Shown: in pieces, positions 25,612-33,428 of the stretch
How positions within the stretch are numbered: the stretch's first letter is position 1
Layout of the letters: the number at the start of each line of letters is the position of its first letter
From: Labilithrix sp.
GTDB taxonomy: Bacteria; Myxococcota_A; Polyangia; Polyangiales; Polyangiaceae
Reading direction: 5' to 3'
Assembly (NCBI GenBank): GCA_019637175.1
Contig: JAHBWD010000032.1
Span: 1 to 64,000 of the forward strand
DNA length: 64,000 nt
Made by a program: the position numbers and the translations under genes
The notes under the pieces: generated by a model
Told to the model about the DNA's origin: nothing
The model's input: the letters and a program-made list of their open reading frames with translations, nothing else
The model's database searches: none

Positions 25612-26589
25612 ATGATCAGCGCACGACGCATGTCGGTCCTCCTCGTCGCGGCGGGGCTCTTGCTGGCGCCGGTGGCGCGCGCGCAGCCCGAGCCGCGCGA
25701 GCCCACGCCGGCCGACTCGGAGACGGCGCTCGAGCTCTTCAAGGAGGGCAAGGCGCTGCGCGACAAGGGCGACAACGCGGCCGCGCTCGAGAAGCTGCGC
25801 GCGGCGCACGCCCTCGTCGAGACTCCGCTGACCGCGCTCGAGCTCGGGCGCACCTACGCGACGACGGGCAAGCTGCTCGAGGCGCGCGACGTGCTGCTCG
25901 GCGTCGCGCGCATGCCGTTGCGCAAGAACGAGTCGACGAAGGCGACCGAGGCGCGCACCGAGGCCGCGGAGCTCGCGGCGCAGCTCCGCCCGCGGCTCGC
26001 GTCGCTCACGGTGCGTCCGAAGGGCGCGAGCGACGGACCGCCGAAGGTCTCCGTCGACGGCGTCGTGATTCCACCCGACGCGGCGACCGTGCCGCGCCTG
26101 CTCAACCCCGGACCGCACGTCGTCGTGGTCGAGGCCAACGGGCAGCGCGCGCAGAGCGAAGTGACCCTCGCCGAGGGACAATCGCAAGAGGTGGAGATCG
26201 AGCTTCCGGCGCCGAGCGCGGCACCCGTCGCGGCGTCGCCGCTCGGGCCGGCGCCGCCTCCGCGCACGGAGAAGAAGATCAGCCCGCTCGTGTACGCCGG
26301 GTTCGGAACCGCGATCGTCGGCATCGGGGTCGGGACGGCGACCGGGATCATGACGCTCTCGACCGCGAGCACGCTCAAGGACACGTGTCGGTCCGGGCAG
26401 TGCCCTCCGGCGTCGCAGTCGGATCTCGACAGCGCATCGACCACGGGCACCGTCTCGACCGTCGCCTTCGTGATCGGCCTCGCGGGCGTCGCGATGGGCG
26501 TCGCGGGCCTCGTGATGACGAACGCGGAGCCCGCGCGCACCGGGCTTCGGATCGTCCCCGGGCCGGGCGGCGTGTCGGGCACGTTCTAG
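25612..26589 (+). CDS. Exported TPR/PEGA-like protein with two C-terminal membrane helices
   Basis: The 325-residue protein has a signal peptide (SVLLVAAGLLLAPVARA), TPR-like helices at about 38-115 (ALELFKEGKALRDKGDNAAALEKL), and a PEGA-like beta segment at about 125-200 (KVSVDGVVIPPDAATVPRLLNPGPHVVVVEA). After a Pro-rich linker come two membrane helices around a Cys-containing loop (DTCRSGQCPP). Proteins of this layout are abundant in myxobacteria, often near Ser/Thr kinases, as here. The role is unknown. Its stop codon overlaps the stop of the convergent kinase gene. Confidence 0.83.
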   Translation: MISARRMSVLLVAAGLLLAPVARAQPEPREPTPADSETALELFKEGKALRDKGDNAAALEKLRAAHALVETPLTALELGRTYATTGKLLEARDVLLGVARMPLRKNESTKATEARTEAAELAAQLRPRLASLTVRPKGASDGPPKVSVDGVVIPPDAATVPRLLNPGPHVVVVEANGQRAQSEVTLAEGQSQEVEIELPAPSAAPVAASPLGPAPPPRTEKKISPLVYAGFGTAIVGIGVGTATGIMTLSTASTLKDTCRSGQCPPASQSDLDSASTTGTVSTVAFVIGLAGVAMGVAGLVMTNAEPARTGLRIVPGPGGVSGTF

Positions 26590-28160
26590 AAGATCGTGTC
26601 TTCGTTGGGCGGCTTCGGCGCGGTCGTCGAGGGTGTGGGCGAAGACGACGGCGCGATCTTCGCGCTGGCGGCGCTCGCGGACGCCTTCGGCGGCGGCCAC
26701 GGCAGCGGAGGCGACGGAGGAGGCGTCGTCTTGAGCACGGGCGGCGCGCTCGCGGTTGCGCTCGTAGCGCTCGTAGCGCTCGTAGCGCTCGCCGCGCTCG
26801 TAGCGCTCGTAGCGCTCGTAGCGCTCGATCTCGATGAGGACGGCGCGAAGGTCGCGCTCGTCGCGGCGGAGACCACCGGCGTCGCCGTCGTGATCGCCGT
26901 CGACGAGCTCGCCGGCGCCGGAGGAGGCTTCGCCGTGAGCGATCCGAGGGAGAACGCGCCGATCACGATCACCGCGAAGCCGGTCGCCGTCACCCACGGC
27001 AGCCAAGGCCTCGACGCGGGGCGGTGCGACTTCGTCATCGTGACCGGACGCCCGAGGCTTCCGTGCCCCGAGCCCTCGTCGACGGGGGCGACCGGCGGCG
27101 GCCGTACGCTCGGCCTCATGGTCGCGCGATCCGAGATCGGACCGTCGAGCATCTCGCGGGCGCGCGCGCGCGCGTTCGCCGCGGCGAGCGCGTGGTCGAC
27201 GAGCGCGCGCCGCACCTTGATGGGCTGCGCGAGCGTCTCGCGGAAGAAGGCCGCGACCTCGTCGTGCGTCGCGGGCAAGAGCGATCCCTTGAGCGCGCTT
27301 CGAAGCTCCGCCGCCGTCGCGTAGCGGGCGTCCGGATCCTTCTTCAGCGCCTTCATGACGACGTCGCGCAGCTCTGGTCGTACCGACTCCGGCAGGAGAT
27401 CCGGCGGATCGCTCCCGAGGATCTTGATGAGGCGCGCCGCGTCGTTCGGGCCGTCGAACGGGTAGCGACCCGCGAGCATGTAGTAGGCGACCACGCCGAG
27501 CGACCATACGTCGGAGCGCTGATCCACCGCCTCGCCGGAAGCATGCTGAGGCGACATGTACGGCACGCGGCCCTTCATCACGCCGGCTTCCGTCTCCGGC
27601 GTCATTCGCTCGGTCGCCTTCGCGACGCCGAAGTCGATGACGCGCGCGCGCCCGTGCTCGTCGACGAGGATGTTGGGAGGGGAGACGTCGCGATGCACGA
27701 TGCCGAGGCTCTGCCCGTCGGGGCCGACGAGCTCGTGCGCGGCGTGGAGACCGGCGGCGGCGTCGGCGATGATGCGCGCGACGATCGCCGCGGGGACGGT
27801 GAGATCGTGCGCGGCGAGGACGCGGCAGAGCGTGTCGAGCGAATCACCCTCGACGTACTCGAGGACGAGGTACGGCGTGTCCCAGACCTGCCCGACCTCG
27901 AGCGTCGTCGCGACGTTCGGGTGGTTGATCGCCGTCGCGATGCGCGCCTCGTCGACGAGCATCGATCGGACGCCGTCGTCGGCGCCGAGGCTCGCGAGGA
28001 TCGTCTTGACCGCGACCAAGAGCTCCTCGCCCTGGCTGTTGTGCGTGCGCGCGAGCCAGACCGTCGCCATTCCGCCCTGCCCGATCTTGCAGAGCAGCTC
28101 GTAGCGGTCGAGGCGGAACCCCGGCTCGAGCATCGGTGCGGGGGGCGGTAGCGAGGGCAC
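26586..28160 (-). CDS. Membrane Ser/Thr protein kinase with low-complexity external tail
   Basis: The 524-residue protein has a cytoplasmic PknB-type kinase domain (about 18-290): glycine loop GQGGMATVW, Lys in VAVKTI, HRDVSPPN catalytic loop, DFGVAK, and SPQ in place of the usual APE. One transmembrane helix follows (VTATGFAVIVIGAFSLGSL), then an external tail rich in Ser, Ala, Thr and Pro with a repeated SAT tripeptide. GTG 28160 is chosen because TATACT lies 9 bases upstream; ATG 28133 would shorten it by 9 residues. It converges on the TPR/PEGA-like gene, which may be a functional partner. Confidence 0.92.
   Translation of the reverse strand: MPSLPPPAPMLEPGFRLDRYELLCKIGQGGMATVWLARTHNSQGEELLVAVKTILASLGADDGVRSMLVDEARIATAINHPNVATTLEVGQVWDTPYLVLEYVEGDSLDTLCRVLAAHDLTVPAAIVARIIADAAAGLHAAHELVGPDGQSLGIVHRDVSPPNILVDEHGRARVIDFGVAKATERMTPETEAGVMKGRVPYMSPQHASGEAVDQRSDVWSLGVVAYYMLAGRYPFDGPNDAARLIKILGSDPPDLLPESVRPELRDVVMKALKKDPDARYATAAELRSALKGSLLPATHDEVAAFFRETLAQPIKVRRALVDHALAAANARARAREMLDGPISDRATMRPSVRPPPVAPVDEGSGHGSLGRPVTMTKSHRPASRPWLPWVTATGFAVIVIGAFSLGSLTAKPPPAPASSSTAITTATPVVSAATSATFAPSSSRSSATSATSATSAASATSATSATSATASAPPVLKTTPPPSPPLPWPPPKASASAASAKIAPSSSPTPSTTAPKPPNEDTIF
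26761..26823. repeat. Tandem 9-bp repeat in the kinase tail
   Basis: Seven consecutive copies of CTCGTAGCG (the fourth is CTCGCCGCG) encode the SAT repeat in the external tail of the kinase on the minus strand. Because the unit is in-frame, copy-number changes would lengthen or shorten the tail without a frameshift. Confidence 0.92.
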
Positions 28161-28169
28161 GCTTCCCGC

Positions 28170-28175
28170 AGTATA
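28170..28175 (-). promoter_or_regulatory. -10-like box (TATACT) for the Ser/Thr kinase gene
   Basis: On the minus strand TATACT ends 9 bases before GTG 28160 and supports that start over ATG 28133. Confidence 0.5.
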
Positions 28176-28261
28176 TCGCGCCCCGCGTCGCTCGACGGGG
28201 CGGAGGCGGCCACCCGTTCGGATGACGACGTTCCTTTTGCTTTCGACGTGATGGGGCGGGC

Positions 28262-28852
28262 CTACATCGGGGCCGAAGGCGCTCCGGCCGCACGCGCGAC
28301 GTAGTCGAAGCGGTCGTGCCCCCAGAACTGCTCGTCGCCCACGAAGAAGGTGGGCGCCCCGAAGACGCCCCGCGCTTCCGCGCGCGCCGTCGCTACGCGC
28401 AGGCGATCCTTGATCGCCTGCGCGCCCATCGCTTCGAGCGCGACCGTTTCGCTCGTGCCGATGGCGTCGGCGAGGATCGCGGCGACGCTCTCCTTCTTGC
28501 CGACGTCGCGCTGCTCGGCCCAGACCGCGCGGAACATCCTGCCGTGGTAGCGCTCGAACGCCGAGCGCTCGAGCGCGACGTGCGCGGCGCGCAGCGCGTG
28601 GAGGCCGTCGACGGGGAACGTGGCGGGCGGAGCGAGCACGACGCCTTCGTGCTCCGCGCACCGCGCGAGGTCGCGCGCGATGTACGCGAGCTTGCCGCCC
28701 GTGTAGGGCATTCCCTTCGCGAACGTCTCGAGCCCGCGGAGGTAGATCGGATGATGCGTCACCGCGCACCCGGCGAGCTTGCGCGGCAAGAGCTCGTTGG
28801 CGAGGTACGCCCAAGGGCTCGCGTAGTCGAAGTACAGATCGACGGGCTTCAT
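28262..28852 (-). CDS. 2-hydroxychromene-2-carboxylate isomerase / DsbA-family oxidoreductase
   Basis: The 196-residue protein has the GST-kappa/HCCA-isomerase pattern: DLYFDYASPWAYLA at the N terminus with Ser instead of a CxxC active site, an all-helical insert, and GVFGAPTFFVGDEQFWGHDR at the C terminus. Family members are glutathione-dependent isomerases or transferases acting on aromatic or other small substrates. The ATG overlaps the TetR gene's stop as ATGA, so the two are translationally coupled. It is the last gene of the TetR-controlled operon. Confidence 0.88.
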   Translation of the reverse strand: MKPVDLYFDYASPWAYLANELLPRKLAGCAVTHHPIYLRGLETFAKGMPYTGGKLAYIARDLARCAEHEGVVLAPPATFPVDGLHALRAAHVALERSAFERYHGRMFRAVWAEQRDVGKKESVAAILADAIGTSETVALEAMGAQAIKDRLRVATARAEARGVFGAPTFFVGDEQFWGHDRFDYVARAAGAPSAPM

Positions 28853-29550
28853 GACCTTCGTTTCTCCTCTCTTCGCGGCGCGCGCGTCGCGCTCGGCGCG
28901 CGGGCGAGCCCGTCGACGAACGGATCGAAGAGCGTGAGGAAGTAGTCGACCGCGACCTTCGCCGATTTGACCTTGAGCCGGCGCCGAAGGACGAGATCGA
29001 CGTAGCCGTGCGCGGCGATCCAGACGGCGATCGCGAGATCGCGCGCGGCGCCTTCGCGGAACACGCCGGCGTCTTGGCCGCGCTCGATCTCGTGGAGCAC
29101 GGAGGCGAACGCGTCGGCGATCGCGCGCTCGAGGGAAGGGAAGCGGCCGTCTTCGTTGAGGCGCGGCCCGGCCATGACGCGGTAGTGCGCGGTGCGGTCC
29201 ATCGCGAACTCGACGTAGGCGGCGCCGAGCCGTCGTAGGCGCTTGCGCGGCTCGGTCTCCGCGGAGAGCGCCGCCTTGCCGAGGCTCTTCGCGAGGCCGC
29301 GATAGCCCTCTTCGGCGACGGCCGCGAGGAGCGCCTCCTTGTCGGCGAAGTGGCGATAGGCGGCCGCGTGGGTGACGCCCACCGCCGCCGCGACCTCGCG
29401 GAGGGTCAGCGCGTCGGGCCCCTCCTTCGCGATGAGGTCGACGGCGGCCGTGACGAGGGCACGCGCGAGATCGCCGTGATGGTAGGCGCTCTTCTTCGCC
29501 TTCTTCATCGCGTTCGAGACGAGCACGCGCGGGTTCGTGGCGTCAATCAT
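28849..29550 (-). CDS. TetR/AcrR-family regulator
   Basis: The 233-residue repressor-type protein has an N-terminal helix-turn-helix (TLREVAAAVGVTHAAAYRHFADKEALLAAVA) and a ligand-binding domain of the WHG type (WIAAHGYVDLVL). It sits between the hydrolase and isomerase genes. Two palindromes over the operon promoter (30493-30513 and 30523-30543) are the probable binding sites, which implies autoregulation and relief by a small molecule metabolised by the operon. ATG 29550 is 7 bases after the hydrolase stop; ATG 29508 is an alternative start. Confidence 0.92.
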   Translation of the reverse strand: MIDATNPRVLVSNAMKKAKKSAYHHGDLARALVTAAVDLIAKEGPDALTLREVAAAVGVTHAAAYRHFADKEALLAAVAEEGYRGLAKSLGKAALSAETEPRKRLRRLGAAYVEFAMDRTAHYRVMAGPRLNEDGRFPSLERAIADAFASVLHEIERGQDAGVFREGAARDLAIAVWIAAHGYVDLVLRRRLKVKSAKVAVDYFLTLFDPFVDGLARAPSATRAPRREEKRRS

Positions 29551-29557
29551 GCGTCGA

Positions 29558-30475
29558 TCACGCGCCGAAATGGCGGTCGAGGAACGAGGCGGCTTCGCGC
29601 CAGAGCGCGGCGTGACGCTCGCGGAAGAAGCCGAAGTGACCGACGGCGCCTTCCTGTCTTCCGATCTGCCGGCGCTCGATGGTCGCGTTGACGTAGAGCG
29701 CGAGGAGCGCGTCGACCGCGGCCGGCGGCGCGTAGCCGTCGTCGTCGAAGCCGTAGGCGAGGAGCGGCGCGCGCACGTCGGCGAACGCGCCGCGCCGGGC
29801 CACGCCCTCGCGGCCGACGAGATAGCCGGGCGTTCGGCACCATCGCGCCCACTCGAGCGCGACGCCGGCCGGGAGATCCTCGCCGACGCCGAGCGATCCC
29901 GGGAGGTAGCCGACGGCGCGCGTGACCGTGGGCACGACGCCGTACCAGAGCGCGGCCATCGCGAGGCGCTGGGGCATGGGCCAGAGCCGATAGTCGCCGC
30001 TCTGCGCGCCGACGGTGACGAGCGCGACGATCCGCGCCTTGTCGGGGACGAGGCCGACGAGCTGCCCGCCCGCGCTGTGCCCTACGACGGCCGCGCGCCC
30101 GCCGCCGTACGTCTCCGACGCCCACGCGAGCACCGACGCGAGATCGTGCTCGCCCCAATCGTGCATCGTCGGCGCTTGCGTCGATCCGCGCGACGCGCCC
30201 ATGCCGCGATAGTCGAACGTCACGACCACGTAGCCTCGAGCCGCGAGCCAGGCCGCGAAGGGCGCGTAGTAGCCGCGCAGCACCCCGGTCGCCGGCGCGA
30301 TCACGACGACGCGCTTCGATGCGCTCGTCGCCTCGAACACGGTGACGCCGAGCGATACGCCGTCGTCCGTCTCGACCCTCGTGGGCCGCCCCGCCGGAGG
30401 CCTCGGCGGCTCCTCCCGGAACGGCCGGAGATGCCGGTGATAGAGATACGCCTCGAGCGACGCCGCTTCCTCCAT
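29558..30475 (-). CDS. Alpha/beta hydrolase, first gene of the TetR operon
   Basis: The 305-residue serine hydrolase has VVVIAPATGVLRGYY, DYRGMGAS, the nucleophile elbow VVGHSAGGQL, a likely acid in AYGFDDDGYAP and a likely His in GAVGHFGFF. It resembles YheT/COG4757-type hydrolases. No signal peptide is seen. ATG 30475 was chosen because a strong AGGAGG lies 5 bases upstream; the longer frame to 30550 would read through the operators and promoter. Its substrate is probably the inducer, or related to the inducer, of the adjacent TetR protein (inference). Confidence 0.9.
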   Translation of the reverse strand: MEEAASLEAYLYHRHLRPFREEPPRPPAGRPTRVETDDGVSLGVTVFEATSASKRVVVIAPATGVLRGYYAPFAAWLAARGYVVVTFDYRGMGASRGSTQAPTMHDWGEHDLASVLAWASETYGGGRAAVVGHSAGGQLVGLVPDKARIVALVTVGAQSGDYRLWPMPQRLAMAALWYGVVPTVTRAVGYLPGSLGVGEDLPAGVALEWARWCRTPGYLVGREGVARRGAFADVRAPLLAYGFDDDGYAPPAAVDALLALYVNATIERRQIGRQEGAVGHFGFFRERHAALWREAASFLDRHFGA

Positions 30476-30492
30476 GCAGGCCTCCTGGGGGC

Positions 30493-30513
30493 GATGTAAC
30501 CCGTGGTTACATC
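30493..30513. promoter_or_regulatory. TetR operator O1 (perfect palindrome)
   Basis: GATGTAACC - CGT - GGTTACATC has 9-base arms with no mismatch around a 3-base centre. It lies immediately downstream of the predicted transcription start (about 30516) of the hydrolase-TetR-isomerase operon. A bound repressor would block initiation or clearance. Confidence 0.8.
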
Positions 30514-30522
30514 CGTTCGACA

Positions 30523-30543
30523 AAAGTAACCAATGGTCACATT
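30523..30543. promoter_or_regulatory. TetR operator O2 (imperfect palindrome)
   Basis: AAAGTAACC - AAT - GGTCACATT matches the O1 design, with 7 of 9 arm positions symmetric and the GTAACCNNNGGT core shared. Its centre is 30 bp from that of O1, close to three helical turns. It spans the -10 box and most of the spacer. Confidence 0.7.
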
Positions 30544-30550
30544 TCGTCAA
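30523..30550 (-). promoter_or_regulatory. Promoter of the hydrolase-TetR-isomerase operon
   Basis: On the minus strand TTGACG (30550-30545) and TACTTT (30528-30523) are separated by 16 bp. The leader of about 40 bases contains operator O1 and the AGGAGG Shine-Dalgarno (30486-30481). Confidence 0.65.
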
Positions 30551-30592
30551 GCCACAATCTCGCTTCGGGTTTTCTCGAGCGCGAAGGCCTCG

Positions 30593-31078
30593 TTACAGGC
30601 GCCCCGCGGGGGCCCACTCCCGCTCTGCCGCGACGTGGCCGTAGCCTGCGCCGACGATCGCGCCGTAGAGGACGTGGATCGCGAAGAAGGCGAGGACGCC
30701 GGCCACGCCCGCGTTGGCGAAGTAGGGGCCCGGATCGGGGATGACCTTGGGGACGAGAGGGTGAAACTGTGGCGTGAGGCCGACGAGCATGCCGATGAGG
30801 GCCGCGTGGATCACGCCGAGGATCATCCCGGTGCTCGCGCCGCCGTGATCCCACACGCGCTCGAAGAGCCAGCCGTACAGCAGACCGAACGCGCCGCCGA
30901 CGGCGAGGTGGATGCCGAGGCCGACGAGGAACGCGGGCGTGCCGGGAGGCGAGCCGGTGAGCGTCCCGAGCAAGAGCTCGAGCTGAATCGGGAGGCCGAG
31001 CGCGCGGAGCACCGCGGACGCCGCGCTGATCGCCGCTGCGCCGAGGACTCCGAAACCGAGGGCACGTCCCGTTCTCAT
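30593..31078 (-). CDS. Small four-helix membrane protein
   Basis: The 161-residue protein is mostly hydrophobic with about four membrane helices (residues about 5-25, 45-70, 82-100 and 122-148) and short loops. Gly-rich helix faces are visible (GVLGAAAISAAS, GGAFGLLYGWLF). No conserved catalytic pattern is seen and the family is not recognised. A clear Shine-Dalgarno (GGAGGT) lies 5 bases before ATG 31078. It follows the hybrid kinase gene by 89 bases. Confidence 0.75.
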   Translation of the reverse strand: MRTGRALGFGVLGAAAISAASAVLRALGLPIQLELLLGTLTGSPPGTPAFLVGLGIHLAVGGAFGLLYGWLFERVWDHGGASTGMILGVIHAALIGMLVGLTPQFHPLVPKVIPDPGPYFANAGVAGVLAFFAIHVLYGAIVGAGYGHVAAEREWAPAGRL

Positions 31079-31167
31079 GTCGAACCTCCAGGGCTCGACC
31101 CGATGCAGCCTTCACGCCAGGGCTGCGCTTCGGCCGCAGCGTCACCTACGGCGCGAGCGAGGCCGTG

Positions 31168-33342
31168 TCATCGTGCCCCAGTGTGCTCTCTGCCGAACAG
31201 ATCGGCGATGAGCCTCTCGAGCGCCGGAGGACCGATCGGCTTGACCAGATGCTCGTCGAACCCCGCCTCGACGCTCCGATCGCGCGCGCCACAGTATCCG
31301 GTGATCGCGACGAGCTTGATGTCGCCGAGGCGAGGCAGCGCGCGGAGCCGGCGCGCGACCTCGAAGCCGTCCATGACCGGCAGACCGAGATCGACGAGCG
31401 CCGCTTCGGGTAAGAAGGTCTCCGCGACCGCGAGGGCGGTCGGGCCGTCGTAGGCGGTCATCACCTCGTGGCCGCTTCGCTCGAGGGCGCGCGCGAGCAT
31501 CAAGGCCAGGTCTTCGTTGTCGTCGACGACGAGCACGCGCCGGCCGCCGCGCTTCTTCGGCGCGGCGCCGGTCGCGCGCACCTCGGCCGGCGCGTCGGCG
31601 GGCGGCATGAACGCGGGGAGGCGCACGACGAGCTCGCTGCCCTTGCCGGCGCCGTCGCTCTTCGCGCTCACGGAGCCGCCGTGGGCGACCACGATGCCGC
31701 GCACGATCGCGAGCCCGAGGCCGAGCCCGCCCTGGGAGCGATCGAGCCGGCGCTCGCCCTGCACGAACGCCTCGAAGAGTCGTGGCATGAGCTCGGGCGC
31801 GATGCCCGCGCCCGTGTCGCGCACCGAGAGGACGACGTCGGCGCCCTCGCGCCGCGCGCGCATCTCGACCCTGCCGCCGATCGGCGTGAACTTGGCCGCG
31901 TTCGTGAGCAGGTTCGCCACGACCTGCGCGAGCCGCGCGGGATCGCCGTCGACCGCGAGGCCCGCCGCGGGGACATCGACGACGAGCGCGTGCCCGCGGC
32001 GATCGAGCAGCGGGCTCGCGAGCTCGACGCCGTTGCCGACGACGACGGCGAGCTCGATCGCCTTGCGCCGGAGCTCGAGCTTGCCTCGCGTGACGCGCGC
32101 GACGTCGAGCATGTCATCGACGAGGCGGCCGAGGTGATCGACCTGACGCTCGATCACCGCGCGCTCGAGCGCGGCGTCGTCGCCGAGGTTGCGCATCAGG
32201 TGAAGCGCCGTCTTGATCGGCGCGAGCGGGTTGCGCAGCTCGTGCCCGAGCACGGAGAAGAACTCGTCTTTGGCGCGGCTCGCCGCCTCGGCCTCTTGCC
32301 GCGCGGCGCGCTCGCGCTCGAGCAGCGTCGCGCGCTCGGCCTCGCTCGCGCGCTGATCGGTGATCTCGACGACGCAGCAGCCCACCTGCGTGTCGCCTGC
32401 GACGACCGGGTAGAAGCTCACGAGGAACGTGCGTGGATTGGAGGCACGCCCGTCGCTCATCTCGATGACTTCGGAGGGCTCGCCGCTCGCGAGCACCTCG
32501 GCGATGAGCCGCTCGCCGACGGCGGCGAGGTCGGGGCGCGCGCTCACCTCGCTGGGGCGCCGGCCGATGACCTCCGCGGAGGTTCGCCCGTTGACGCGCG
32601 CGAGCCAGTCGTTGACGCGCGTGTAGCGGCCCTGCGCGTCGTAGAACGCGAGGCCGAACGGGGCCGCCGCGAACACGCTGTCGAGGAGGCGCTCGCGCTC
32701 GCCTGCCGCGCGCTCGAGCGCCGCGCGCTGCTCCGCGCGCTCCGCCGCGCCGAGGATGAGGGACGCGAAGTCGGCGATCGTGCCGGCGAGGAGCTGCTCC
32801 CACGGCGCCCAGATGCGCGCGCCGTCGCCGACGTGCTCGTGACAGACGACGCCGACGAGCCGCCCCGCGAGCCAGATGGGCGCGTCGAGCATCGCGGTGA
32901 TTCGGTGCGGCGTGAGGTAGCTCGCGTCGAGCTCGTTCGTTCGGGGATCGAGCCGCGCTTCGTGCGCGGCGATCGTGCGCTCGCTCTCGAGCCCGGCGAA
33001 GTAGCGGGGGAAGTCTGCGGACGAGATCGGCGCGGCGGTCGAGTGCCGCGCCGACGCGGCCTCGAAGAGATCGAGGCACTCGATCCGCGATCGATCCGCG
33101 CCGAACCGCCAGACGCTCGCGCGCGCGACGCCGAGCGCCGCCGCCGACATCTCGGTGAGCTTGCCGAACGCCGCCTCCACGGCGGCGCTTTCGATCGCGC
33201 TCGAACGCTGGAGCTCGGCGAACATCTTCCGCACGGGCTCCAGGATCTCGTCGGCGCTGCGCGCGCCGACGGTCACGGAGGGGGAGAACGAGTGAGGCGG
33301 CACGCGCGCGGAGCGTTTGTTCGACCGGCGGGAGGGCGTCAA
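31168..33342 (-). CDS. Hybrid sensor histidine kinase (GAF-PAS-HisKA-HATPase-REC)
   Basis: The 724-residue protein has an N-terminal GAF domain (about 35-205), a PAS domain (about 220-345), the dimerisation/phosphoacceptor helix with His in VLGHELRNPLAP, the ATPase domain with N box NLLTNAAKF, DTGAGIAP and GLGLGLAIV, and a C-terminal receiver with acidic VVDDNED and phosphoacceptor Asp in LVDLGLPVMDG. No membrane helix is seen, so it is a soluble sensor and the receiver may pass phosphate to an Hpt protein elsewhere. The start is uncertain: TTG 33342 is the most upstream, and GTG 33303 would remove 13 residues. Confidence 0.92.
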   Translation of the reverse strand: MTPSRRSNKRSARVPPHSFSPSVTVGARSADEILEPVRKMFAELQRSSAIESAAVEAAFGKLTEMSAAALGVARASVWRFGADRSRIECLDLFEAASARHSTAAPISSADFPRYFAGLESERTIAAHEARLDPRTNELDASYLTPHRITAMLDAPIWLAGRLVGVVCHEHVGDGARIWAPWEQLLAGTIADFASLILGAAERAEQRAALERAAGERERLLDSVFAAAPFGLAFYDAQGRYTRVNDWLARVNGRTSAEVIGRRPSEVSARPDLAAVGERLIAEVLASGEPSEVIEMSDGRASNPRTFLVSFYPVVAGDTQVGCCVVEITDQRASEAERATLLERERAARQEAEAASRAKDEFFSVLGHELRNPLAPIKTALHLMRNLGDDAALERAVIERQVDHLGRLVDDMLDVARVTRGKLELRRKAIELAVVVGNGVELASPLLDRRGHALVVDVPAAGLAVDGDPARLAQVVANLLTNAAKFTPIGGRVEMRARREGADVVLSVRDTGAGIAPELMPRLFEAFVQGERRLDRSQGGLGLGLAIVRGIVVAHGGSVSAKSDGAGKGSELVVRLPAFMPPADAPAEVRATGAAPKKRGGRRVLVVDDNEDLALMLARALERSGHEVMTAYDGPTALAVAETFLPEAALVDLGLPVMDGFEVARRLRALPRLGDIKLVAITGYCGARDRSVEAGFDEHLVKPIGPPALERLIADLFGREHTGAR

Positions 33343-33414
33343 CGACCGAATGCAGCCGGCGACGTCGTGCGGCCCGCGGCCGCAAGAAGGGCGGTGGCGA
33401 AAGGCCGATCAGGA

Positions 33415-33420
33415 TACAAT
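33415..33420 (+). promoter_or_regulatory. -10-like box (TACAAT) for the giant TPR gene
   Basis: TACAAT ends 8 bases before ATG 33429, giving a leader of only about 2 bases. Its first two bases overlap a minus-strand TATCCT (33416-33411) that could serve the divergent histidine kinase gene. Confidence 0.6.
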
Positions 33421-33428
33421 CGAGCCAG

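Noticed and set aside
26761..26823. CRISPR-like array
   Set aside because: The repeats are 9 bp, directly adjacent, without spacers and in-frame inside the kinase gene. This is a coding tandem repeat.
33303..33342. TTGACG at the histidine kinase start as a -35 box
   Set aside because: TTGACG (33342-33337, minus) has no convincing -10 at 16-18 bp, so I kept it as a tentative TTG start, though GTG 33303 remains possible.
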